DNA of 64,000 nucleotides, taken from positions 248,001-312,000 of the forward strand of contig JACGCN010000050.1 in assembly GCA_014905825.1 (NCBI GenBank), read 5' to 3'. A model generated the notes under the pieces. The model was given only the letters and a program-made list of their open reading frames with translations. It searched no databases and was not told the origin of the DNA. Made by a program: the position numbers and the translations under genes. Below, piece by piece: positions 11,629 to 22,493 of the stretch (positions are counted from its first letter, which is position 1; each line of letters begins with the position of its first letter). The stretch is from Lyophyllum atratum. Lineage: Eukaryota > Basidiomycota > Agaricomycetes > Agaricales > Lyophyllaceae.

Positions 11629-13296
11629 TTACATCCCAAACGGATACGTCTCCAGCGACTCCGGCGGTGCCGCCGGCTTAATCGCACCAAGCGCCTTAAC
11701 CGCCGACGACTTGTCGAACCACACGTACGCGTCGAACTGTCTCGGCAAAATCGCCGACTCATAGTGGCTCATCAACTCCGTCTCGGGCCGATAGATGACC
11801 CCGATGAAGCGCTGCAGCCTCGGCTTGCTCAAGTCCTGGCGGAGCTTTTCGTCTTGGTGGCCCTTGCGCAGGTCGAGGACGAAGCGAGGGAGGCCGGTGT
11901 CGTGCGAGATGCGCTCGTAGCTGTCAGTTCGGGATTCCACCACTTTCATAATCTACACGCCGTCGCGTAAGTATATAATTCACTCATCGTCGAAAGGTAG
12001 ACGATGAAACGAACCGTCATCGGATCCTCCCACTCGTGCGCAGCCGCAACGGTACCAGTATGCGTCCCATGCCCAATGATCACCGCATCCGTCCCGAACT
12101 TCTGCTTACACAGCTGCCCGATGTTCAGCTCGTTCCGGCGCTGCCCCATCCCCGTGAACCGCGCGTCGCCGACATGGGAGTTGTGCGCCCACACGACCGC
12201 TTTGTTCTGGGCCCCGGGGGAGGGTGGCTTTTTGAACTCGAGGAGGCGGGAGAGGGTGGTGAAGAAGTGCGTGTCGCGCAGGTTCCAGGACTCGTCGTTG
12301 CCGTAGTACATCGCGCGGTAGTATTTCTGGACGAAAAAAGCCTTGTCAGCGACCCCCCGTCCGAATCGTCAAGGGAGGGAAGAAAGGCACCTCTGCATCC
12401 GCGACAACCTGGGCATTTTGTTCAGCGTCGAATATTTCCTCGTTCTCCTCGGCAGCGTCCGACTTCATGACCTCGAGTCGCTTCTTCAGCATGTCCTGGA
12501 GCATGTCCATGACGCCTTTCTCGCACGGGGCAAATCCGCGGCCTAAGGCGACGGCGCCGTATCTGGCAGGATTTTGGGCGTAGGGCGCGAGGCAGCCGTA
12601 GCGCTCGCGCGCCTGTTTTGCTAGGTTCGGGTCGGTGCGGTCGAGGTACTCTACGACGGCTTGGATGGAGGTGTCCAGGCTGTACAACTATTGCGCGTTA
12701 CGAATCAGCAGGACGTTCGATAAGGGCACGACGAGAAATGAAGGAAACCGCAAACTCACATCAAGACCGTAGAACCCGGCCCTCTCCTCCGGCTTACAGT
12801 GGCTGTTCCGCTCCCTCAACCAATCAACGAACTCCTTCACCTCTTCATTCTTCCACATCCACCCCGGAAACCTCTTAAACGGCAGTCCATCCCTCTTCAC
12901 CTTCGCCGTCTTATGCCTGACATGCCTATCCACCACCGCCGCGTCCGGCCAGTCCGACTCGACGGCCACGATGTTGAAGCCGTGCTTGTCGATGAGTCTT
13001 TTGGTGATCGCCGCGCGGGAGGCGTAGAATTCGGAGGTGCCGTGGGAGCCGTCGCCGATGAGGACGACGCGGGCGGAGGCAGCGTCGCCCGTGACGAAGC
13101 GGTCGAAGTTCTCGGCGAAGTCGGGGGCCCCGCCGAAGGAGGCGTCGGCGAGGTCGGGGAGGGGGAGGGCGGCGGCGCGCATGCGCTGGGAGAGGTCGGT
13201 GGTGGACATGGGCTTGGCAGTTAGGAAGAGTGCGGTGGAGGTGAGGAAGAGTCTGCGGGGCGTGAAGAAGCGGGTCAGGAGAGGCGGCGGAACCAT
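11629..13296 (-). CDS. Erythromycin-esterase-family hydrolase (PF05139)
   Basis: The family comprises hydrolases known from bacterial macrolide-lactone esterases (EreA/EreB) and also widespread in fungi, where the substrate is unknown. The N-terminus MVPPPLLTRFFTPRRLFLTS may be a targeting segment; an internal Met (MSTTDLSQRM) is an alternative start. Core motifs are RVVLIGDGSHGTSEFYASRA (catalytic His region), NIVAVESDWPDAAVVDRHVR, FPGWMWKNEEVKEFVDWLRE, ERAGFYGLD, AVVWAHNSHVGDARFTGMG and IGHGTHTGTVAAAHEWEDPM. The C-terminus is RFIGVIYRPETELMSHYESA through ETYPFGM, with TAA at 11629. Four or so introns. The gene looks intact. Its GC content is higher than its surroundings, and it lies between direct repeats. 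Confidence 0.88.
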
Positions 13297-13796
13297 GGGA
13301 TCCTTTGGAGTTGGACGTTGAAATATGACGCAGGTGAGACAGGGCGCAAATGTGGGTATGACTTCATGGCCCCGTCATCGGTTCTGGGATGTTCCAGCGG
13401 GTCCTAGGCCTAAGGCATTAGAGGCGGGCCCACGAGTAGGATCCATACTGTATCGAGTTGACGGGCTTTATCCAGTGCGCAAGCGACCCAGGGTCTTAGG
13501 CCAAATTATTAGTGAATCCTTAGCACCAATAAAATCTGTTGGCAGAGACCCTTGTTGAGGGACGCGGTTGGGGGTAGACTAATATTCGAAGAACTGCTTC
13601 CAGTTATCACGACCTTCGAGCCCGGTCTATTGCTTCCTGAATCCTTGCTGAATCCTTCAAATCAAGAGCCGTGTAACATTCAGCGAGTATCGAGAATTGC
13701 CATTGCGGTCCCAACTAACGCGTCGCCAGTGATAAATTCGAAACATTTTAGTCCTCTGATGTTTTCCTAGTGTAAAAGCAAAGAAAGACGATAATT

Positions 13797-13859
13797 TCGA
13801 TGTCCTGGGTCAAGAGTCCGGCATCTGGTTATGGTGGTCGACAAGGAAAGGGTCAATAA
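13797..13859 (+). repeat. 63-bp direct repeat, right copy
   Basis: Second copy of the repeat at 11455-11517. The four differences are C/T or A/G. It is followed immediately by a telomere-like motif. Confidence 0.9.
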
Positions 13860-13873
13860 CCCTAACCCTAAAA
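13860..13873 (+). repeat. Short interstitial telomere-like motif
   Basis: CCCTAACCCTAAAA, i.e. two TTAGGG-type units read on the opposite strand, abuts the direct repeat. Two units can occur by chance, so a telomeric origin is not established. Confidence 0.45.
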
Positions 13874-13949
13874 TAGTGGACACGTGGAAAAGTAAAACTT
13901 TCCAACGTCACCAATGGCAACAACCACAACCTTCATAGAACCAACAACC

Positions 13950-14252
13950 ATGGCCCGCCGCTCCGCTCCCCCTGCCTCTGGCCCATCGTACGTCCCTCAC
14001 CCTGCTCAGCGACGCGCAGCACTCGGTGGTGGTGTGGACGAGGACCAGTCAGCGTTCTCGCGGTACGTTCAACTCCCTGGTTGTGTATAGGTTACACGGC
14101 TGAGCACAGACTGCCTACCCAGGTTTATTCAGAACGAGATTCTGGCACCGGAAAAGCTTCCAGGAAATCTTAACATGCTTACTGGTGTGACTATGTTCAT
14201 TGGAGGTATCCTTGCTGTGAGGACGTGGGGCGAGCTCATGGTGCCTACGTAG
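13950..14252 (+). CDS. Tom6-like small tail-anchored mitochondrial outer-membrane protein
   Basis: Two exons joined at R (TCG CG|GTACG..CCCAG|G) encode about 75 residues. The N-part is a basic, Pro/Ala-rich segment (MARRSAPPASGPSYVPHPAQ). Then comes SAFSRFIQNEILAPEKLPGN and one hydrophobic helix (MLTGVTMFIGGILAVRTW), ending GELMVPT. The order (soluble head, SRF-x, single C-terminal helix, short tail ending in a hydrophobic-Pro) resembles Tom6, an assembly subunit of the mitochondrial TOM import channel. Tom5 or another tail-anchored micro-protein is possible. The gene is easily missed because each exon is short. Splice sites and stop are clean. Confidence 0.5.
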
Positions 14253-15038
14253 CATGGATGGGAGGCAGGGGAGGCAGGGGCACGGGAGGGAGGTACGCGT
14301 TCGCTTTATTATTTCCTATACCAATGTATTTACACTTTCTACAGCGTTTGTACACCACGTTACTTACATGGTACGAGCTTATGTTCGCGACTACGTCACA
14401 CAATCTTTGTGATCTACACCACTCATACAAATAATACGCCGCATCTACGTCGCTATCTCTTTAACTGTAATGAAACGGAGTCGACTCCTGGGGTTCTCGA
14501 GTCAGATATGCTAGAGATGAGGAATATTCTCTTGTGTCCTTATCCCACCGCCACTTGCAATTGTCGGCATACTCGTGCACCAGATACATTCCGACCTGGA
14601 ATATTGACGATGTCATCGACCATGCTCGCGTCATCCCGCAAGCGGGATCTTGTAAGCTGCCCCGTATCGCTGAGCGTTTGATGAGAATGGACGTCGCAGT
14701 GCCGGTTCACATGTTGTGAGGTTTAGACGCGTCGTAAGACGCGCCCTTGTCTCCAAGGGGATTCTTGTTCGGTGTTCAGAACGGGATCCTACCCCCTATC
14801 ATAAATGAAACCCAGTGGACTAGACACGGAAATATTCGGGGTACAGCTCTGCCTCAAGAAATTCGTCCACGAATATGCCTTTGAGCTCATACAATGGCAA
14901 TACTCCCCGTGTTGGCACAACAAGTGCGATCACGTAATCCTCTATATAAGTCACAGTGTAGCCAGTTGACCAACTCGTACCATCCCACTTCCTGTTCAAC
15001 TTCTTTGACTCCCCCATCTCGAATTCGGCCTGTACGAA
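14253..15038. other. Intergenic with a possible minus-strand exon
   Basis: A 77-codon minus-strand frame (15053 to 14820) reads MATVHFVQAEFEMGESKKLN and ends YELKGIFVDEFLEAELYPEY-FRV. Its composition is protein-like, but it has no recognised domain and overlaps the next gene's start. It may be the last exon of a small gene or a relic. The rest is featureless apart from a short GGCAGGG-rich patch near 14262. Confidence 0.3.
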
Positions 15039-15857
15039 ATGAACCGTCGCCATGCCGCTCCGTCTTACTACGCCACTGCACCTTCCTACATAGCTCCACC
15101 CTCAGACACTATGCTTCAACCCAGACCCGCCGGCAGCATGCCAGAAAGCCGCCAACTAAAGGAGTTCCTGCGCTCACAGGCGAAACTCCATAACGTTTCA
15201 GAGGAACAGCTCCGGCAGACCTGTGTGGATGAATATGGCTCGCCCCAAAGGGCTATGGAACTCATACAAGCAGCCCACGCCCACGACGCTGCATCTATCG
15301 CACAGGCGTTTCCCCATGGTGTACGTCCTAAAATGATTGGAGTGAGTCGACTGTTTTTGCGTGTTTTTTCGCCCAGCTCCCTCACAATGTACACTGTTCC
15401 TCAGCGTAAACCTATCCCTGGCGAGGATGATGATGTACAGATCGCGGAATTGAGAGACGGGGTGTGGGTCCGTACCTGGGGTGGCGATGTAGCAAGCCAA
15501 GGGTGCTACTGCTTCGACTTCGTCAAGCGCCGGGGACGTCACATAATACACACGCGCAGGCCCTCCAATATCAAGGTGTTCTCCGAAGCAAACGCGTGGA
15601 TGCCGAGTGCCCAGGTCCTGTCCATCGAGGAGTCGTTGAACAAGGCCGAGGCGCAATCCCCACAGCTCACCCAGTCCTTTCGTATGGTCCGCGAAGAATA
15701 CGGCGACGACTACAAGCCCGATCCCGATTGGGAGACTTACATTGTTCACCAAGGCATCAGGCTCTGCTTCAAGCAGGCCGGTCAGGAAGATGTATTCGTC
15801 GATATCCCTAGACGAACCACCGCGGGTCGGACCCTCACTTTCCAGCCTTGGCCTTAG
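15039..15857 (+). CDS. Conserved-looking hypothetical protein
   Basis: I do not recognise the family. The start MNRRHAAPSYYATAPSYIAP is Pro/Tyr-rich. Next is a helical stretch (SRQLKEFLRSQAKLHNVSEE, QRAMELIQAAHAHDAASIAQ). An intron after PKMIG (GTGAGTCG..CCTCAG) joins RKPIPGEDDDVQIAELRDG. The second half is beta-rich (GVWVRTWGGDVASQGCYCFD, HIIHTRRPSNIKVFSEANAW, DWETYIVHQGIRLCFKQAG) and ends TLTFQPWP at 15857. There is no signal peptide or membrane segment. The frame also stays open through the intron, so an unspliced 272-residue form is formally possible. Likely soluble and cytosolic; function unknown. Confidence 0.6.
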   Translation: MNRRHAAPSYYATAPSYIAPPSDTMLQPRPAGSMPESRQLKEFLRSQAKLHNVSEEQLRQTCVDEYGSPQRAMELIQAAHAHDAASIAQAFPHGVRPKMIGVSRLFLRVFSPSSLTMYTVPQRKPIPGEDDDVQIAELRDGVWVRTWGGDVASQGCYCFDFVKRRGRHIIHTRRPSNIKVFSEANAWMPSAQVLSIEESLNKAEAQSPQLTQSFRMVREEYGDDYKPDPDWETYIVHQGIRLCFKQAGQEDVFVDIPRRTTAGRTLTFQPWP

Positions 15858-16599
15858 GGTAGTCCACACTCTCTTGCTCACACGGCCGGCATCTTACAAT
15901 TGCTCACTGTCGTACGTCGCGTAGGTTCGCCCCACCTGCCGTTGGCTATCGGGGAGGATACTTTTGATCTGTAACTACTCGGGCTGGGACCGAGTACGAC
16001 GAGCGTCCGCGACCCGAACTGACCAGGGGAGATATGTCGGCTGTGGAAGGGATAGATGAGTCTGTATTCGTCGCTAGTCCTGTGTTCTGTATGTATTCAA
16101 TGCGCTTATGATGCCTCTTCGAGCCTTCGACGCTCTTTCTTGTCATTCATACTGTTTGAAAGCAATACGTAAGCGTAAGAAAGCTCGGTGATGGTGGCAC
16201 GAACACCCCTCGCGTGAGGATTAAAGTTGAACCAAGTGCAACCTCAGTTCTACGCCGATTACTCCTATCTCATTCCATTCAGCCTCGCATCCGTGGGTTT
16301 ATGCTCGCCTCATATGGTTCTGAATCAAACTAATTCCTTTCTATCTAGGCTCAATCCAAAGGCAATGAAAATCGTCCTAAATCATGTTACGCGGTGCTCC
16401 CGCTCAAAGTACGCATTGTGCTCTTGTCCTGATCCTGCCGTCTCTCTGACAGATGTTTGCTTGGCGTATGGTAGTATCGTTCGAGGGACCTCCCTTTCTC
16501 CTATTCTGGGTAACCTTCGTGTAGACTTTCTGATTCCTAGAGCTGTATTAGGTAAATTGTGTTGTCGTTCTGTTTACTCACTCATTTACCGAATAGGCT
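15858..16599. other. Intergenic / unclear
   Basis: An open frame at 16227-16610 exists but has no coherent domain. The sequence near 16451 (MFAWRMVVSFEGPPFLLFWV) ends in a stop. I see no supported feature. Confidence 0.3.
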
Positions 16600-17345
16600 C
16601 GACGCCATAGCGGAGGAAGATCCGTTCGGCAGGGAGCTAGACACAAGTCTAACGAGTTCGGGGAACGATACATGGCACAAATACTTAGTCTCCGAGGCTG
16701 ATATGGTTCGCAGTCGTTGTCGAGCTGTCGCGCACGGCCCCCCCGTGTTACAAAAGCAGCTCCTTAAGGACTACCGAACGATGGCTACAATACTCATCCA
16801 AGTACGCCTGACAAGGCCTGACACAGCTTTTCTATTGTTCTATAGTTAGCTTATTCTCAGCCTTCTATCAGCATGGCGCCGCAATCATGATCTGGGAACA
16901 GAATATGATCGAGGAGAAGGAACGCGAGGAGCGCTGATGTGCTGTCCCGCGCACGAAGGAAGCTGTGCGTGCTCTCTGATCATGGAAGTTTCATCATACC
17001 TAACCTATCAATGTATGCGTAGGATCAGAAAGAAGATGCGGGAGTTGGGGTGGAAATCACACTATTATCCTTCATGCGACGATGACGACAAGGATCTCCA
17101 GAAGTGGCATAACTTCATAAATCAGCCGAAAGGACTTACAGATACTGGTCAGCTTAATCATTCTATCACAATGATTCCCTTTGTCTAATACTTGATACTT
17201 ATCAATTCCTTAAATATAGCTTGGTTGGCGATGCTCCCCAAACTCGAATCCATATACCATCGATCGAAAGCTCGACGTCTGGCAACGGAAAATGGACAGA
17301 CTTGTTCGGATATACAGTTTGTCATGATGATGGACGACGTCCAAG
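16600..17345 (+). pseudogene. F-box-like gene remnant (C-terminal region)
   Basis: Scattered exons resemble the C-terminal half of agaricomycete F-box-type proteins. They include LDAIAEEDPFGRELDTSLTS with WHKYLVSEADM, HGAAIMIWEQNMIEEKEREER followed by TGA, RIRKKMRELGWKSHYYPSCD with WHNFINQPKGLTDT, and WLAMLPKLESIYHRSKARRL. The pattern R-x2-K-x-x-ELGW, then NQPK-x-LT, then W-x3-LPKLE is one I associate with that family. No F-box, no continuous frame and no credible start were found, and stops interrupt between blocks. It could be a real gene with badly guessed introns, but decay is more likely. Confidence 0.3.
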
Positions 17346-17713
17346 ATTAGACGGGCTTGGCGTATTCGCTGTCAACTCCTGCCGTCCATTATCAATGATC
17401 ATTCATTGAACCTACTTCATACTTTCCGATAATGTAATAGAATAGAGCTATTCCGAGTCTTGACCAGTGATTCCGTGAGGTCTGTAATGGCGTTCAAGCT
17501 ATTCCATCTCCTCGCTGGATGTTTGACATGGAGGGCGGGTACTTCTCGTGCTACGGAAACCGTATGATCACTGCTGGCGCTCATGAATTTTCGGAGGTGA
17601 AAGACAGCCTAATAAACATGTTTTGTACTCATTCATCATTTTGATTCATCAATCACTTTAGGATACATATAAAGGGTTCGAGACTGCTTCCAGTGTTTGA
17701 CTTTGAACGCAAC

Positions 17714-19498
17714 ATGTCGAGGAAATCAATGCATTATGGTATGTTCCTTGCTGGATCTTGTCTGTACAGCTTGCTGACCTTGATTGCGTAAGTGCGATTG
17801 GGCAAGTCCGGATTGAAAGTATCGAAGATTATCCTGGGGTGCATGAGCTATGGAACTCCGGAGTGGCAATGTTGGGTCCTGCCTGAAGAAGAGAGTATCA
17901 AACATATCAAAGCTGCGTAAGAAATGAAGACCGTTGAATTACCTAGATCGATTGTGCTGATAATTCGCCTCTAGATATGACGGCGGAATTAATACTTTCG
18001 ACACGGCGAATGTACGCAGCACAACGCTGATGCTGTTATTTTGTTGACGCGATCTGCAGGTTTATTCTCATGGCTTATCCGAAGAGATTCTCGGGAAAGC
18101 CATAAAGAAGCACAATCTTCCTCGAGGGGAGATCGTCGTCATGACCAAGGTATGCTGGACATTACCAGCGTATATATAACTATCTGCCAACCCATCAATA
18201 GGTATTTTTCGCTGTAAACCTCAATCCTGAGGCCATCCTTAAGACCCCCGAAGACTACTCCTTTGTCAATCAGAGGGGTTTGAGCCGCAAGGTAGAATAT
18301 TGCTCACCATCTACACCGTGCTGAGAGAACACTAAAACTCTTGAACTCAACAGCATATATTTGACTCAGTTGCGGCGAGCCTCAAATGCCTTCAGCTGGA
18401 CTATATCGATGTCCTGCAATGTAAGCTGTCAGTGTTGGTCCAGAACCGCCTTGATGCTGAAAATCGTGCCAGGCCACCGTTTTGATTACGACACTCCTAT
18501 CGAGGAAACCGTGAGTCATCTCTCCGCAGAATTAACGCGCCCGTCTTTCATGATCCTTGTTAGATGCAAGCACTCCATGACGTTGTTCAGGCCGGTTTCG
18601 TACGCTATATTGGCATGTCCTCATGCTGGGCGTGGCAATGTTCGCCGTTTCACGCATCGCTGACGGCCTTAACTGATGTCTATTGAATCTTCAGTTTCTG
18701 CAATGCAAAGTAAGTCCCATCATGTATCCATGTATACTCATCACCGAGGTGTTGACTATTTGCGGCTAGACTATGCGATACAGAACCGCTTGACCCCTTT
18801 TATATCTATGCAGAATCACTATAACCTCATGTACCGTGAAGAGGAGCGAGAAATGATGCCAACCTTGAAGGTAAACATTCTCCTTCTACCTGGAACCTAT
18901 CTCGACGTTTTTCCAAAGCACTTCGGTGTCGGCTCCATCCCTTGGTCTTCAATGGCACGGGGACTTCTAACCCGTCCCAACGCCAAAGAAGGTGAACAAA
19001 CGACACGAGAACATACAGACAAGTATATTTTCAACGTCGGTATCCTCGTCGAGTGATGTCGTTGACCTCTCCTCATAGATTTCTCAGAGGATATAGTCTC
19101 AACCCAGGCATAGTGGATAGGTTAGTGAAATCAGTCACGTCTAGATGAATCCGAATGAGCTCACCTTGCATACTAGTATTGAAGAGATGGCCAAAAAGAA
19201 GAACGTCAGCATGGCTCAGATATCTGTCGCATGGCTATTGAACAAAGGTCTGCCTAGTTTCAGTTGTTGGTAGGGCTATTTCGTTGACAGTCACCGCTAC
19301 CAGGAGTGACTGCTCCAATCGTCGGCACTACTTCCTTGCAGCAATTGACAGAGCTTATTGGTGAATTCTACTTGTTATGCCGTTAGTATTGCTGCTCAAT
19401 CATGGGTGGCAGATGCGGTCCATATCACGCTCACCAGCGAGGAAATGACGGAGCTCGAACAGCATTACAAACACCAAGGAATCTTTGGACACGTCTAA
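17714..19498 (+). CDS. Aryl-alcohol-dehydrogenase-like aldo-keto reductase, copy 1
   Basis: NADPH-dependent AKR of the AAD type, which reduces aromatic or other aldehydes in the cytosol. The catalytic tetrad is visible: Asp in FDTAN, Tyr in VYSHGLSEEI, Lys in VVMTK, His in DVLQCHRFD. Other landmarks are VRLGKSGLKVSKIILGCMSY, GFVRYIGMSSCWAWQ, YAIQNRLTPFISMQNHYNLM, FGVGSIPWSSMARGLLTRPN and APIVGTTSLQQLTELIDAVH, ending YKHQGIFGHV with TAA at 19496-19498. About 11 introns, all restoring frame, including tiny exons of about 10 residues. It is close to copy 2 at 52280 in sequence and intron positions, so the two are recent paralogs. It appears intact. Confidence 0.9.
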
Positions 19499-19521
19499 GG
19501 AGATGTTTTCCCTTATTGCGC

Positions 19522-19672
19522 TCTCAGCTGAATGGCGTCGTTGAGTTTTTGGTAGAGACAAGTAGTTTCCAGCGTATAGGCCTAGCAGAGATGTGGGCAT
19601 TTCTATTGGGCAGACAGCGTCAATAGAGACGATCTTGGAGAGTAAAGCATCTCTGTACTAATACTATCCATG
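19522..19672 (+). pseudogene. Fragment of the Rtc1/WDR24 3' end
   Basis: This stretch aligns with the last exon and 3' flank of the WD40 gene (51371-51544). Shared landmarks are GCTGAATG/AGTGTTGTTGAG, CAGCGTATAGGCC, GATGTGGGCATTTCT and GATCTTGGAGAGTAAAGCAT. A stretch of about 30 bp is missing relative to the gene. It starts 24 bp after the stop of aldo-keto reductase copy 1, so it moved with a segmental duplication and is non-functional. Confidence 0.75.
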
Positions 19673-19729
19673 TGGTTGCTTTGAGCCAATACTGGATGAG
19701 ACGAAGTTTGAAGAGCGGTCGTCTTGCGT

Positions 19730-20330
19730 AAAAATAAGCCATACACCGAGACGGCCCTTGAGATCGACAGTGGGCGGATGGCCAGCTTCGTACAAAGGCC
19801 TTCGTTAGATTGTGATCATGGATTACACTTCGATATGCGCACGTACCTTGCGGTGTCGGGCATGCTTCGTTAGGCCGAAAGCTGACTACCGTACCGAGTC
19901 CTCCTACCAACCTGTTGCTAGGACTCAGAAATTGAGGAATTGGCGAGGTCCGTTTGAATGGGTCATGGTCGGGAAAGAGAAAAATCGCGTGCTCGTGCAG
20001 AGTTTGAGAGTCCGATCACCCGACCTCTCCGTGACACCACCACAAACCGCCTCCGTTCCATGTTCTGCTCGATTGCGCGCAACATCCCATACTACTCAAC
20101 CTGAAAGTTCTCCAAAGCTCGCAGAGATAGACCTTGACATGAGTGCGTCGGGCCGAAGAGTGATTCTACCCGTCGCTTTGTGCTTTACGTTGCGTTTTAC
20201 TCCCGATTCTATCATGATACGTTCTATAGGTTGGTGGAACTCGGGGATGCAGCCATACTGATGAATTATCTTGCATAGTGACCCCAATCTTCCTATCAAC
20301 TCCCTGCGACAAGTGATGAAGCTTCCTTGT
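19730..20330 (+). repeat. Duplicated non-coding block, copy A
   Basis: The reverse complement of this block recurs at about 54240-54890. Matching landmarks include GTACGAAGCTGGCC, GAGAGTCCGATCACCCGACC and TCATGATACGTTCTATAGG. The identity is clear but interrupted by indels. It lies downstream of AKR copy 1. Confidence 0.75.
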
Positions 20331-22452
20331 GCTCAGAGCACGGAATTGTCCATACATGCGCACGAGCGACCTTGACTACCCTCTCCCGGTCAGGTACCTA
20401 GCAAAAGAACTCTCCGAGAGCCTCTGCGGAGGGATAATACCTGCGCCAGTCCCGACGCCATGCGGCGATGCGGCCTTCTGCTAGCCCGCCTACTTTTTCT
20501 GCCTTTTCCCAGATCCTGTCCAGACAATCAATACGCCGAAGTAGTGTCACGGGAACTTGACTTGAATGGGTACAACCAATCCTCAGCAAATCGGTATGTG
20601 ACCAGACTATCATTTGTCATCCTCGCTGCAGTGCGCCTTCCTCACTAGTCTGAAAGCTTCACGATCAGTAATAAGTAGGTATTGTCATATTTACAATCCA
20701 CAGTGCGCCATGACTGATCTGCAGCATTGAACCCTAGGCCTTGCTGTCTTCTCATTGCCTAGTACACGTCATGAAACCTCGTCAGGCCTCGTGTCCTGCG
20801 TACGAACTCGATATCTAAAGGACGGTATACCTAATACCTGCAGATCTAACTGCTCCCGTACGTATTCGCCAGGTAATAGTCCTCCCCACTCGCATGGTCA
20901 TCTTCAACCCAAACTCGCTCACACATTCTAGTGGAACTATCCTTGACATGTCTATTCGCCCTCCACCGGTCTGCCTCTCCCGGGTTCTAACGCGTCAAAA
21001 TTGAACGACGTGTACGTAGCTGTGTCTTGCGTACTAATCGATCCCATGCAACTCGGCACCGTCGTTATACGCCGCTAATACATATACTCTACGTGTAATC
21101 TGGACTGAGGTACGTGCAACGAGTGATCTGCACCCGCGAAGCCCGTGTTAACTGCTCAGTGCGGCGTGCCTAGCACACACCACGAGGAATCATCATGCGA
21201 GGCTTGTACATGTGTTTCGTAACGTACAAGGCCTCTGCTTGAACGCATGCAGGACTCTTTGATTCAATTAACGGTGCCGCTCTAGCAGAAACCATTCGTT
21301 GGCTCTACAAGTCATGCGCAGACCACCGATTGAAAAGGACATTCCTGACATATCCCGATCTTCTAGCGTCCCTCTCCTCTGCCTTCCCCGGCTTCTAGTC
21401 CGGACTTGTACACATTAAACGCCGTGTACCACTCAGTACCGGCGGTTCCACTTGTCCTTTCTGGGATGCCATTCCCGTCGTGATAAGAGTACGCTTGGAG
21501 TACCTGGTAGGTGGGTATGTGCGGTCTTTTACTGTACGAATAAGAACGTGGAATAAATCTGACTGATTTGCATCAGTGTGAATCTGTGCTGTCCTGTCTT
21601 CTCAGGCTTCCAACCGCCCTTCCATACACGTCATAGTAAACCCGGCGTAAGTAGACCTGCACACTCCCACTATCGTTGTGTGTCTGAAGGCGACCGCAAC
21701 CCGCTCACTTGGACCACATGCGACGTATGGACCCCACCCTCCCAGTTCAAACACAGCGCTGACTGGCAGTGACGAAGTCTCCCCCTCTATACTCACTTTA
21801 CACTTTACATCACCAAGTCCTCGCCATTCACCGAGTCCCAATCAGGCATGGTGCCAGATCCATTGAGTAGCAGCATCCACGATCGAACCTCAATCTCGAA
21901 TCATCATACGCCACCGAACCCCGTGGCACTTGCATCAGTCCTCCCTCGCCATTGGCGGAGGCGGACATACCCCGCCCTAGTAGCGGTGCCTACCCACCCG
22001 CATGTCATCTCACAATCACAATACATATTAAATATGTCTATTGTCTCTACCGTCCCCGGCGCCAGACCCACTTCAACCATGACTCGCCGCCCCTGAGGCT
22101 GTCTCACGAAGACCGGGCAATTCATCTGCGGTGTCGCGTCCTCCTCGTGGTTCATGTCTTGCAAAAGGTAATTTTCTTGGGTCCAGTGTGAAGTGGACCC
22201 AGGATGGGAATGCAGGTCCCGCAAGAGGTCGTTACGCATTTTTAATCACTTGGACCTTAATCCTGATTAATCCTCCTCGCCTCCATGCAACTAACCTACG
22301 TACACGATGAAACGATTCGACGATACCCTGAAGTTAATTCTTTCCAAATTCTTTCCACGTCCTGAGGGTAGGAATTAACCTGTCATGCTCCCATTCATAC
22401 AGTAGTGGTGTACCGTGCTTCATCGTCCATCTCGTACCCTGATCCAGATCCG
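20331..22452. other. Gene desert
   Basis: About 2.1 kb with no frame longer than about 110 codons and no family motif on either strand. Composition is mixed, without obvious low complexity. I see nothing that can be supported as a gene. Confidence 0.4.
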
Positions 22453-22493
22453 GGGTAAAACTATTCAGAAACCCCCTTTCCGTCGGAAACCCA
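22453..22493 (+). repeat. Left terminal inverted repeat of the MITE
   Basis: 41 bp, perfectly complementary to 23025-23065. Confidence 0.9.
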
